Shown: piece after piece, positions 55,515-63,506 of the stretch
Layout: each line of letters starts with the position of its first letter
How positions within the stretch are numbered: the stretch's first letter is position 1
Source of the DNA: Nocardiopsis endophytica
GTDB lineage: Bacteria; Actinomycetota; Actinomycetes; Streptosporangiales; Streptosporangiaceae
Direction: 5' to 3'
DNA: 64,000 nt
Assembly (NCBI RefSeq): GCF_027706725.1
Contig: NZ_JAQFWQ010000004.1
Span: 1-64,000, forward strand
Made by a program: the position numbers and the translations under genes
The notes under the pieces: generated by a model
Seen by the model: the letters and a program-made list of their open reading frames with translations, nothing else
Databases searched by the model: none
Told to the model about the DNA's origin: nothing

Positions 55515-57434
55515 TCAGCCCACCAGTCCGTGCACGACCATCGGCTCGGTGTCCTTGACATAGGCGACCACCGCGCCCGGAACTGGGACGACCTGTGCCC
55601 GGTCTCGCCACGCATCTCGCATGCCGTCGGGTCCGGCGTCCGACTGGATCTCGGTGAGATCGATCCAATCGATCTCGTTCACGTCGGAGCCGAAAGGCAG
55701 GGTTGCAAAGGAGAGGGAGTATGAATCCGGGCCGCCGGATCGGGACATGAATGCGATCGAGTCGCCGAGTGCAGTCGACGTAAGCAGCTCTTCGTCGGAC
55801 AGCATGTCCCCTGGGATGCGTAGGGTGTCCGTGCTGCCATCGATGTGTGAAACCATTCGAAATGTCGCAGGGTTCAGTCTTTCAGAGTCGCCGCTCACTT
55901 GGACGATGCTGGTATCGGTGTCGGAGTACAACAACCGCTTGAAGTTCGACTGGTCACTGTCCTTGAGGTTCACCAGCTCCTCAGGTGAGTCATTGATGGG
56001 CGAGCCGTCGGTCGGGTCCAGTAGCAGCGGCGGGTCATCCCCCGAGGAGTCAAGGGCGATTACGGGATCGGCCTCCCTGTCAGGAGGATGATTCGGAGAG
56101 GCAATGCTGGAGAAGGTTTCCACTGGGCCCTCCCAAGTGCGCTCCCATGCCGTCTTTCCGGTGTCCGCGTTCTTGGCGACGATATTCAGGATGGGCGGAT
56201 TATCCGGGTCGTCGTTCGGCACCCAGGGGTCGGTATGCCAGGAAGGGGTGCCGGTGTTCTTGTCCACACATGCGTAAAGGAAGAGGACTCTGTTCTCGAC
56301 TACAAGGAAGTTCCTGCCGGAGGTCCAAGGGCCGTCCTGGACGCAGGCTCGGCCTTCTTCCTCCGGCACGGTGAACGACCACACCTCCTCGCCAGTGTCC
56401 GCTGAGCGAGCGCTCCAGCGGGCCGACTTGCCGTCTACGCTGCCGAAGAACAGCCGCGTGTGCGGTGTCCGACCGAAGAACTCGAATCCGGCGTCTTCGA
56501 GGGCGGCGTCAGCGATCCACGAGTCCAGCACCGATTCCCGGGCGATCTTCCCCGACCTGGTCGCGATCTCCGTGACGGTCTGGTCGCCGGACGGCTGCCC
56601 CTTCGGAAGGCTCGCTACGACGGCCGTGGCCCCGTCGTCGGTTACCGACACCTCCACGACGTCTCTGTAGGGCTCCCGGTAGTGCCACAACTCTTGCCCG
56701 GTCGTGCCGTCCAGGGCGACCACACCGTCCTCGAAAAGGAGCAGGGGACCGAACAGTCCAGGACGCACAGCCTCCAGCCGGGCGTCCGCGGGCGCCTCCC
56801 ATGACCAGCCGACCTGGTTGACTTCGGTCGGCACCGCGGGGCCCACTTCCGGGACGGGGGCCGCCGCCACGTAGTCCACAGGCTGGTGCAGAGCAGCGGT
56901 GCGGAGCGCGATCTCAGCGGCCACGGCCAGGGCCAGGCCCACCGCGAGGAGCGGCAGGAAGCGTCGTGGCGCCCGGACCTGCGGCCGGTGGGGGGACGCC
57001 GCCGCGAGGAGCTCGCCCAGCATCATCACTGTGGGCGCGGCCCAGATGGACACTCTGATGGGGACGGCGGAGTACTCCTCGCCGGAGGGCGCGGTCGCCC
57101 AGAACGCGTCCGTGGGGAACCCGCTGTAGGAGGCGTACAGCGAGAGCAGGGCCACCACGCCGAGCAGCACCGCGTGCGACCAGCGCCCGTCCGGCGGCCC
57201 CTTGGCCGCTTCCTTACTCCACCTGGGTGTCACCAGTGCAGCGATCGCCCCGAGGAGCACCGCCGCCCACCAGGAGGGGAGCCCGGCAGCGGTCGTCGGC
57301 CCGTCGCTGCCCATGGCGCCGAGCCGGAACAGTGCCACGACGGCCAGGAGGACGCCGCCTGTGAGTAGGCCCCAGCCGATGGTCCCGAGCGCATCCGGAA
57401 TCGGGCGAGTCCTGGTCGGCGACACTGTGTACAA
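55515..57434 (-). CDS. Membrane-anchored PQQ-type beta-propeller protein, copy A
   Basis: A 639-aa protein, start taken as TTG 57434 because the AGGAG there aligns with the one before the ATG of copy B. Five N-terminal TM segments (IGWGLLTGGVLLAVVALF; VLLGAIAALVT; LLGVVALLSLYASYSG; VMMLGELLAAA; LLAVGLALAVAAEIAL) are followed by an extracytoplasmic propeller of PQQ-like blades: VVALDGTTGQELWHYREP, RSADTGEEVWSFTVPEEEG and NADTGKTAWERTWEGP. No PQQ-enzyme catalytic residues are seen, so a sensor or structural role is likely. A paralogue is at 60351-62282. Confidence 0.82.
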   Translation of the reverse strand: MYTVSPTRTRPIPDALGTIGWGLLTGGVLLAVVALFRLGAMGSDGPTTAAGLPSWWAAVLLGAIAALVTPRWSKEAAKGPPDGRWSHAVLLGVVALLSLYASYSGFPTDAFWATAPSGEEYSAVPIRVSIWAAPTVMMLGELLAAASPHRPQVRAPRRFLPLLAVGLALAVAAEIALRTAALHQPVDYVAAAPVPEVGPAVPTEVNQVGWSWEAPADARLEAVRPGLFGPLLLFEDGVVALDGTTGQELWHYREPYRDVVEVSVTDDGATAVVASLPKGQPSGDQTVTEIATRSGKIARESVLDSWIADAALEDAGFEFFGRTPHTRLFFGSVDGKSARWSARSADTGEEVWSFTVPEEEGRACVQDGPWTSGRNFLVVENRVLFLYACVDKNTGTPSWHTDPWVPNDDPDNPPILNIVAKNADTGKTAWERTWEGPVETFSSIASPNHPPDREADPVIALDSSGDDPPLLLDPTDGSPINDSPEELVNLKDSDQSNFKRLLYSDTDTSIVQVSGDSERLNPATFRMVSHIDGSTDTLRIPGDMLSDEELLTSTALGDSIAFMSRSGGPDSYSLSFATLPFGSDVNEIDWIDLTEIQSDAGPDGMRDAWRDRAQVVPVPGAVVAYVKDTEPMVVHGLVG

Positions 57435-57678
57435 CCATCTCCTGAGCAAGCCCCAGTACCCGCAGGCCAGCAGCCATGCCCGGAATGGGGGGATCCGTCA
57501 TGTGCGTAGCTGAGACGGTAACAGCACGTCGGGATACCAGTGCACGCAGGTGCCCGTGCAAGCGTGGTCAGGATGAAGGAGAGGCGGATCTGGCGCCCTT
57601 GGTGAGGAAGCTCGGCCTCGGCCTGTCGTGGCAACCGTGGGCGGCAACACCTATGGAGTGGAGAGGTATTCATCCTGC
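57435..57678. repeat. Duplicated leader region, copy A
   Basis: Upstream DNA of propeller gene A that matches 62283-62529. The part 57540-57640 is almost identical to 62392-62490 while the flanks differ more. Between the copies of the duplicated unit this stretch is the best conserved non-coding piece. Open frames on either strand show no synonymous bias. Confidence 0.75.
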
Positions 57679-57690
57679 GTGGTGAACAGG

Positions 57691-58947
57691 ATGGCCCCTC
57701 CTGATCAACAAAAGTGGAACCCAGCATGGGAGTGTGAGTTGGCAATACTACGAAAAAGATATGTGCTCCCAGCACTTGCGATCCTTGTGGTTGTCGCTGT
57801 GGTGGGGGGCGGCTTGTGGTACACGCGCGAGCGTGCGCCCGTGGTGCAACCCAGCGAACGCGCATCCGTTTTTGGTGCGGCAGGCCAGTACTCTGCCGAC
57901 AATCTTAAGGATGTACTAGCTGCCGTCACGGCGGAAGAAGGCCGGGAACCCGATCGGTTCCTGGTGTCTTCGGGAAACCTGATCGCTGTGTACCCGGATC
58001 ACTTGTCTGCGTACACGTTGGCGCGTGGGCGTGAGCAATGGTCTGTCGATGTTCCTAGCGGACCATCGGGTGTAGAACTCACGGCTCCACAAGAAGGGCA
58101 ATCTGATGAAGATCACCAGCGGTTGGTGATGTCGTATACGCAGGCATCCCTGTTCAGGCAAGAACGTCGCTACATGGTAATGGATGTCGAATCCGGTGAA
58201 CTGGTGTCGGACCAGGCGTTTCCTTCTGAAGCGGTGAGGATTGTCGGAACGCTTGGGGATTCTGTTGCGTTCATAGACGGATCTGCTAGTCAGGTGACCG
58301 TATCTGCCCTGTCAGAGGAGCGTGAGGGCTGGACCTCCAGTATGCCTTCTACTTGCACATTGAAGGACATGCCATCAGATGTATGGGAGTCCGCTTCCAA
58401 CACCGAGACCATGGTGTTGCCCTACGAATGCGGCGGCAATGATGGCTTGATTGCGTTCGACGAAAATGGAGGTGTGCAATGGACGTACCAGGTCGATGAC
58501 CTGAGCGATATGAAGGTCCGCATGGTCGATCAAAACGACATCGCGCGTTCAGAGTCTGACCCGATTTCAACAGTGGTTGACGAAGCTGGAGGGGTCTTCC
58601 TTGATATAAAGCAAGGGGAGAGTTTTACTCCTTCCCCATGGGGGAGCTTGGGCATGGAGAGGTTCGATGAGGTCGTGGACTCGCCAGTGCACGAAGATGA
58701 GTCGGATGCGAGCATCATTGTTTTAGGGAGTCGTCAGGAGATCGATCTTAGAAGTACATTGGAATCCGCAAACCGGGCACTGGAGAACGGGTGCGTGGAG
58801 GCGGGTAAGTTCCAGGATGATCTGTTCGTTGAAATCGACGGAGAAGAGAGGCTCGCGCTGACTGCTGATGAGGTTCAGCGCGAAAAGCTGTCGCCTCCGA
58901 CGGCCTACATGGACGCCGTCATTAAATCATTGGAAGCATCGATATGA
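57691..58947 (+). CDS. Membrane-anchored propeller-like protein in low-GC insert
   Basis: A 418-aa protein from ATG 57691 (weak ribosome site; TTG 57738 after GGAGTG is possible). One TM helix, YVLPALAILVVVAVVGGGLW, then an outside beta-propeller-like region with LIAVYPDHLSAYTLARGREQ and WSVDVPSG, and LIAFDENGGVQWTYQVDD. Related in style to the propellers at 55515 and 60351 but without their five-TM N-terminus. Codon use is clearly lower in G/C than the neighbours, suggesting recent transfer. Two Cys (CTLKDM, YECGG) may form a disulfide. Confidence 0.7.
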   Translation: MAPPDQQKWNPAWECELAILRKRYVLPALAILVVVAVVGGGLWYTRERAPVVQPSERASVFGAAGQYSADNLKDVLAAVTAEEGREPDRFLVSSGNLIAVYPDHLSAYTLARGREQWSVDVPSGPSGVELTAPQEGQSDEDHQRLVMSYTQASLFRQERRYMVMDVESGELVSDQAFPSEAVRIVGTLGDSVAFIDGSASQVTVSALSEEREGWTSSMPSTCTLKDMPSDVWESASNTETMVLPYECGGNDGLIAFDENGGVQWTYQVDDLSDMKVRMVDQNDIARSESDPISTVVDEAGGVFLDIKQGESFTPSPWGSLGMERFDEVVDSPVHEDESDASIIVLGSRQEIDLRSTLESANRALENGCVEAGKFQDDLFVEIDGEERLALTADEVQREKLSPPTAYMDAVIKSLEASI

Positions 58948-59086
58948 TCATTCCGAGTAAGTCGACCTCAAGGCGGCTAGACGGCGAGCCGCTTCTGGTA
59001 GGCCGATGAGCGCTGGCGCTTGGCGAGGGGGGAGACCCCGGATTTCTCTCCGCCCTGTGTAAGAATCGACCCACCCGATGGAAGGA

Positions 59087-59116
59087 ACCCTCGTGGTCAT
59101 GCGCTCGACACGAGGG
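59087..59116 (+). terminator. Rho-independent terminator of the low-GC insert
   Basis: CCCTCGTG (59087-59094) pairs with CACGAGGG (59109-59116), followed by CTTTTCT. A U-rich tail is unusual in this window and supports a foreign origin of the insert. It lies about 140 bp after the propeller-like gene. Confidence 0.75.
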
Positions 59117-59252
59117 CTTTTCTACCAGGTGGGGGCTGACCTCGTCACTCTTGAGTGGTGAAATCGACACCTGATCTGCTTAAAAGCGTCGATTTCACGA
59201 CGCTGGATTGGGTACGGGGGCTGCTGGTTCGGCTGCCGGCCGTGCCGAGACC

Positions 59253-60191
59253 TCATTGCGGGTTCAGGGCGTTCGCGATGGTCGCCACGATGGTGTTCGG
59301 GGAGGAGAGGTCCTTCCAAGAGAAGCGCAGCAGCTTGAGCCCGGGATAGGCGGCGAGCAGGGCGTTCTGCCGGTGCTGGTCATGAAAGAGCCCCGAGGGC
59401 CCCGCGTGGGAGTTGGCGCCGTCTGCTTCGACAAGGACCGGGCCCGTGTCCCACCAGAGGTCACCGAAGATGTTCTGCCCGCCGGGCAGCAGCAGAGGGT
59501 GCTGGAGGTCGTCGGGCGGTAGCCCGGCGTCGACGCACACCAGCCGGATTCGGGTTTCCAATGGGCTCTGTGCACGCCCGTCGGCAAGGCGCCACCACGG
59601 TGCGGTGCGGCGCTGGCCCATCCGCCCCTTGTTGGCCGCCTCGAGAGCGGGGAGCCGGTCGGCTCGGACCAGGCCGAGGTTGATGGCCGAGTCCATCAGA
59701 GATACGGCGATGTCCCGGTCGGTGCAGAGGACGGTGTCCCGGAGAGTGCGTTCGGGAGACGTCACCCGTACGCCGTCCTTGGACATGACGTCTTCGGGAT
59801 CGAGCGTGCCTCGGAGCACCTGGACACCCGACATGTCACGCCGGCTGTGGGAGGTGGGGCGCCATACGACCAGAGTGTCTTGCTCACGGTAGGGGACGCC
59901 TTGGATCCCCCAGAGAAGCGCAGCGGTACGGCCGGCGAGGACCGTTCCAGGGCCCATGGACAGTTGCAACGCGTGCGCCCGCAGGAGGTACGACGACCGC
60001 AGGGAGACCAGCGCCGGAACGAGATAGACGCCATGGAGGCCGAAGGCCCTCGTAAGGTTGCCGCGCCTGAGATGGTGGCGGATCGCGGCCTCCTCAAGCC
60101 CGCACTCGCGGAGCTGTGCAGCCCGCACCAGCCCGTTCTGCTGAGCGGCCATGCTACGGACGCGGTCGAACCCTGTCGTGCTGTCACCCAT
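59253..60191 (-). CDS. AbiEi-like / DUF559 endonuclease-fold protein, copy A
   Basis: A 312-aa protein. N-terminal AbiEi-like winged helix: QQNGLVRAAQLRECGLEEAA and IRHHLRRGNLTRAFGLHGVY. A middle part with VLAGRTAALLWGIQGVP and SPERTLRDTV is shared by these genes. C-terminal Vsr/DUF559 fold: GDLWWDTGPVLVEADGANSH (the acidic D...E-x-D-G pattern) and HRQNALLAAYPGLKLLRFSW. It belongs to the group of the gene at 28466 but is a different subtype. Its decayed duplicate is at 62622-62885. A catalytic role in nucleic-acid cleavage is possible, not shown. Confidence 0.72.
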   Translation of the reverse strand: MGDSTTGFDRVRSMAAQQNGLVRAAQLRECGLEEAAIRHHLRRGNLTRAFGLHGVYLVPALVSLRSSYLLRAHALQLSMGPGTVLAGRTAALLWGIQGVPYREQDTLVVWRPTSHSRRDMSGVQVLRGTLDPEDVMSKDGVRVTSPERTLRDTVLCTDRDIAVSLMDSAINLGLVRADRLPALEAANKGRMGQRRTAPWWRLADGRAQSPLETRIRLVCVDAGLPPDDLQHPLLLPGGQNIFGDLWWDTGPVLVEADGANSHAGPSGLFHDQHRQNALLAAYPGLKLLRFSWKDLSSPNTIVATIANALNPQ

Positions 60192-60350
60192 GGAGCCAAT
60201 ATCGCCGGTCGCGCCTGTCGTGGGTAGGGCGTCGCAGCCGACTGTGGATGGGCTAGTAGTCAGGCGCGGCCGAGGGGTCGCACGCCGGCGGTGGGCACGG
60301 TCATCCCGGCCCCTGCTGCTCTGCCTCCCGATGCATGAGGGCCGCCTGCG

Positions 60351-62282
60351 TCAGGCCACCAGTCCGTACACGACCATCGGCTCGGTATCCGCGACGTAAG
60401 CGACCACCGCGCCCGGAACCGGGACTACCTGTGCGCGGTCCTCCCAAACGCCGGTAGCCCGTCTAGTGTCCGGGTGTACCGGGCCGAGTTCGATCCAGTC
60501 GACGTCGGTAACGTCGGAGCCGAAGGGCAAGGTGGCGAAGGAAAGCGCGCGTGAATCCCCTATCGATCCGCGGTGTCGGGACATGATTGAGATCGAATCG
60601 CCAAGAAGTGTGGCCGTTTCAAGCTCCCTGAAAAACAAGCTGTCGCTGGATGCGCGAATGGTTTCAATGGCACTCCCAGTATGTGGCTCCAGTTGGAATA
60701 CCTCCGAAAGTTCGCGATCGAATACGCTACCGGTCTGAATGATAGTGAATTCGGAGTCGGAATAAACTAGGCGCTCGAATGATCGGTCGTGGGCAGTGAA
60801 CTCTGCCAAGTCTCCAGGTAGTTCGGTGATAGGCGTGCCGTCCTTCGGATCCAGAATGATGGGAGGTGCGGTCAGGGAGCCCAAGGTGATCACAGTGTCA
60901 CCTTCCCTGCTGGGCGCCGGGTGTGAGGCGGCGAGCCGAAAAATGTTCATTGGACTTCCCTGGGAGCCTTCCCAAGTGTGCTTCCAGGTCGTCCGCCCAG
61001 TGTCCGCGTCCTTAGCGACGACCTCAAGGGTGAACTCGCCTTCCTGTCTATCGAATTGATTCCAGGGGTTGCGCCTCCAAGCGTCGGCATCAGGGTCTAC
61101 GTTCAGACATCCATAAAGGAAGACGACCCGGTTCTCTGCCACGAGATAATTCCTGTCGGCCGCCCATTGGTCATCCGGGGCGCAGGTGCGTCCGTCGCTG
61201 GACGGGAGTTTGAATCTCCACAGCTCTTCTCCCGTCTCCGCTGAGCGGGCACTCCATCGGAGCGACTTTCCATCCTCACTGCCGACGAACAGTCGCATGT
61301 CCGACGTTCTGCCCTTGAAGTCGAATCCGGCGTCTTCAGGGGCCGCATCGGCGACCCATCCTCCCAGTGTCGATTCTCGGGTGATCTCGCCAGTCGTGGT
61401 CGAGATCTCCGTGATGGTCTGGTCGCCGGACGGCTGCCCGTTCGGAAGGCTTGCGACGACGCCCGTGGCTCCGTCGTCGATCACCGAGACCTCTACAATG
61501 TCGCTGTAGGGCTTCCGGTAGTGCCACAACTCGTCACCGGTCGTGCCGTCTAGGGAGACAATTCCGTCTTCGAAAATAAGGAGCGGGCCGGATGGTCCGG
61601 GCTGCACAGACTCCAATCGGGCGCCCGTAGGCGCCTTCCATGACCAGCCGACCTTGTTTGCTTCGGTCGGTACCTCGAGCCCGTCGTCTTCAGGAGCGAC
61701 TGTGCCGATCACATAGTCTACTGGCTCGTAAAGAGCGGCTGTACGGAGCACGAATTCAGCAGCGATGACGAGGACAAGCCCTGCCGAGAAGAGTGGCAGA
61801 AAGCGCAGTGGAGCCCTGACTCGCGGCCGTCGAGTGGAGGCAGCTGTGAGGACGGCGCCCAGGAAGATCACCACAGCGGCCCCCCATACGGACACTCTGA
61901 TGGGGGCTGGGGAGTATGCCTCACTGGACGTGGCGGTCGCCCAAAAAGTATTTGCCGGGAACGCGGCGTAGCTCACATATAGCGAGGACATCCCCACCAC
62001 CGCGAATAACAGCGTGTGTGCCCACCGCTGGTGTCCCTTTGATTGAGTCCCGGCCTGCTCCTCGCCCCACCTTGGCGTGATCAAAGCTGCGAGTGTTCCG
62101 AGTGCCACCGTGACCCACCATGAAGGTAGCTCGGTGACTGTCTCTAGCGCGTCGTTGCCCATGGCGCCAAGCCGGAATACCGCAACGACGGCCAGGAGGA
62201 CGCCGCCTGTAAGTAGTCCCAGGCCGATGCTCCCGAGCGCATCCAGAATCGGGCGAGTCCTGGTCAACGGCACTCTGTACAT
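60351..62282 (-). CDS. Membrane-anchored PQQ-type beta-propeller protein, copy B
   Basis: A 643-aa paralogue of the 55515-57434 protein with the same layout: PTRTRP-like start (MYRVPLTRTRPILDALG), five TM segments, then PQQ-like blades SLDGTTGDELWHYRKP, RSAETGEELWRFKLPSSDGR and DADTGRTTWKHTWEGS. The ATG at 62282 has AGGAG upstream. Divergence from copy A is spread over the propeller, while the N-terminus and the downstream tail (AQVVPVPGAVVAYV) are close to identical. Somewhat lower GC than copy A. Lies 160 bp from the DUF559 gene of copy A. Confidence 0.82.
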   Translation of the reverse strand: MYRVPLTRTRPILDALGSIGLGLLTGGVLLAVVAVFRLGAMGNDALETVTELPSWWVTVALGTLAALITPRWGEEQAGTQSKGHQRWAHTLLFAVVGMSSLYVSYAAFPANTFWATATSSEAYSPAPIRVSVWGAAVVIFLGAVLTAASTRRPRVRAPLRFLPLFSAGLVLVIAAEFVLRTAALYEPVDYVIGTVAPEDDGLEVPTEANKVGWSWKAPTGARLESVQPGPSGPLLIFEDGIVSLDGTTGDELWHYRKPYSDIVEVSVIDDGATGVVASLPNGQPSGDQTITEISTTTGEITRESTLGGWVADAAPEDAGFDFKGRTSDMRLFVGSEDGKSLRWSARSAETGEELWRFKLPSSDGRTCAPDDQWAADRNYLVAENRVVFLYGCLNVDPDADAWRRNPWNQFDRQEGEFTLEVVAKDADTGRTTWKHTWEGSQGSPMNIFRLAASHPAPSREGDTVITLGSLTAPPIILDPKDGTPITELPGDLAEFTAHDRSFERLVYSDSEFTIIQTGSVFDRELSEVFQLEPHTGSAIETIRASSDSLFFRELETATLLGDSISIMSRHRGSIGDSRALSFATLPFGSDVTDVDWIELGPVHPDTRRATGVWEDRAQVVPVPGAVVAYVADTEPMVVYGLVA

Positions 62283-62530
62283 CCTTGCTCCTAAGCGAAC
62301 CCCGTACCTGCAGGCCAAGCAGTCATGCCCGGAATGGGGGATCCGTCATGTTCGTGGCAGAGACGGTAACAGTACGTCCGGATACCAACGCACGCAGGTG
62401 CCCGTGCAAGCGTGGTCAGGATGAAGGAGAGGCGGATCTGGCGCCCTTGGTGAGGAAGCTCGGCCTCGGCCTGTCTTGGCAGCCGTGGGCGGCAGCATCT
62501 GTGGAGTGGGGCAGCATTCCTCCTGCGTGG
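62283..62530. repeat. Duplicated leader region, copy B
   Basis: Counterpart of 57435-57678 upstream of propeller gene B. It joins directly, at GTGGTGGAA, the sequence that in copy A begins at 59160. This shows where the copy-A insert lies. Confidence 0.75.
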
Positions 62531-62621
62531 TGGAATCGACACCTGATCTGCTTAAAAGCGTCGATTCTGCGACGCCGGATGGGTTACTTGGGCCGCCGGT
62601 TCGGGTGCCGCCCGGGCTGAG

Positions 62622-62885
62622 AGCTCATTGCGGGTCTAGAGCGGTCGCGATGGTCGCCACGATGGTGTTCGGGGAGGGGAGGACCTTCCAAGAGAAGCGC
62701 AGTAGCCTGAGCCCGGGATAGGCGGCAAGCAGGGCGTTCTGCCGGTGCTGGTCATGAAGGACTCCCGAGGGCCCCGCGTGGGAGTCGGTGCCGTCGGCTT
62801 CGAACAAGGAGCAGGCATGTGTCCCACGATAGGTCGCTGAACACGGTTCGCTGGGGGAGCGCAGGGGAGAACCGGTGGGCGGACA
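62622..62885 (-). pseudogene. Decayed copy of the AbiEi/DUF559 gene (C-terminal part)
   Basis: DNA and protein match the C-terminal end of the gene at 59253. The stretch EADGTDSHAGPSGVLHDQ then HRQNALLAAYPGLRLLRFSW is kept, but one extra base near 62807 shifts the frame so that VFSDLSWDTCLLLV continues in another frame. Homology fades at about 62885; the N-terminal two thirds are gone. Confidence 0.8.
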
Positions 62886-62972
62886 CCTAAACGGACACCC
62901 AACTCGACCATGGCGGACCGCTCAGACTTGTTTCTGTAAGACGTACTCATTCCCTCATGTAGAAGTCCAACG

Positions 62973-63506
62973 TCAACAGTCATTTATAAACTGATAATAG
63001 TCGTCTCTGTACTCTTCGAGTGTGTTGTATTTTCCGAAAGATTCGTCCAAATATGACTCCATGATCTCATGGGGAGAGATCTCCGTCCCGCAATGATTCA
63101 TGGTGTAGGCATACTCGAAATCCGACAAGGCGCTCTTTGTCTCGTCGTATTTCGGGGCGTCGTTCACCCAAGAGTCTGGATCCTGAGGATTTAGAGTATC
63201 ATTCACAGTTAGTTCTCCTTTTTCTTTCTGGATGATTCCGCGACTGCTCAAGATGTCGAAATTGCGCTCCCCGAGAGATTTTAGAAATTCTTCGCTGGCG
63301 TCTTCTTTGCGCTGTTCTGATTGTATCTTCAATGACGTCAACTGGAGTTGAGTGTAAACGTCGCCTTGTTGGATGCTGTCGCCTCTGTTCTCTCCTGTTC
63401 GGTCCGGAGGGTCTTCATTACCCATCGGTCCCCCGGAGCAGCCGAATACGAGCATAGTCGAGAGCACGGGTGCGAGTACTTTCAGGCTTCGGATCACCAC
63501 GACCAT
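62973..63506 (-). CDS. Putative lipoprotein
   Basis: A 177-aa secreted lipoprotein of unknown role. Signal peptide with lipobox LVFGC (lipidated Cys near residue 23), then a highly charged, helical, Glu/Lys/Asp-rich mature part (KEDASEEFLKSLGERNFDIL; YEYAYTMNHC). Lower GC than the bulk of the window. Its start overlaps the end of the upstream gene by 13 bp, so the two are probably an operon and their products may interact. Confidence 0.65.
   Translation of the reverse strand: MVVVIRSLKVLAPVLSTMLVFGCSGGPMGNEDPPDRTGENRGDSIQQGDVYTQLQLTSLKIQSEQRKEDASEEFLKSLGERNFDILSSRGIIQKEKGELTVNDTLNPQDPDSWVNDAPKYDETKSALSDFEYAYTMNHCGTEISPHEIMESYLDESFGKYNTLEEYRDDYYQFINDC

Larger units (their letters stand above)
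57679..59162. mobile_element. 1.5-kb low-GC insertion flanked by GTGGTGAA
   Basis: Relative to copy B of the duplication (GTGGTGGAA at about 62528), copy A carries an extra segment between two GTGGTGAA repeats (57679-57686 and 59155-59162). It holds one low-GC propeller gene and a terminator. No terminal inverted repeats or transposase. It is an insertion into copy A, or less likely a precise loss from copy B. Confidence 0.6.

Noticed and set aside
57476-57685. Small plus-strand ORF with a counterpart at 62285-62620 in the duplicated leader
   Set aside because: Differences between the copies are mostly amino-acid changing, so protein-level constraint is not supported. The DNA similarity is noted as a repeat instead.
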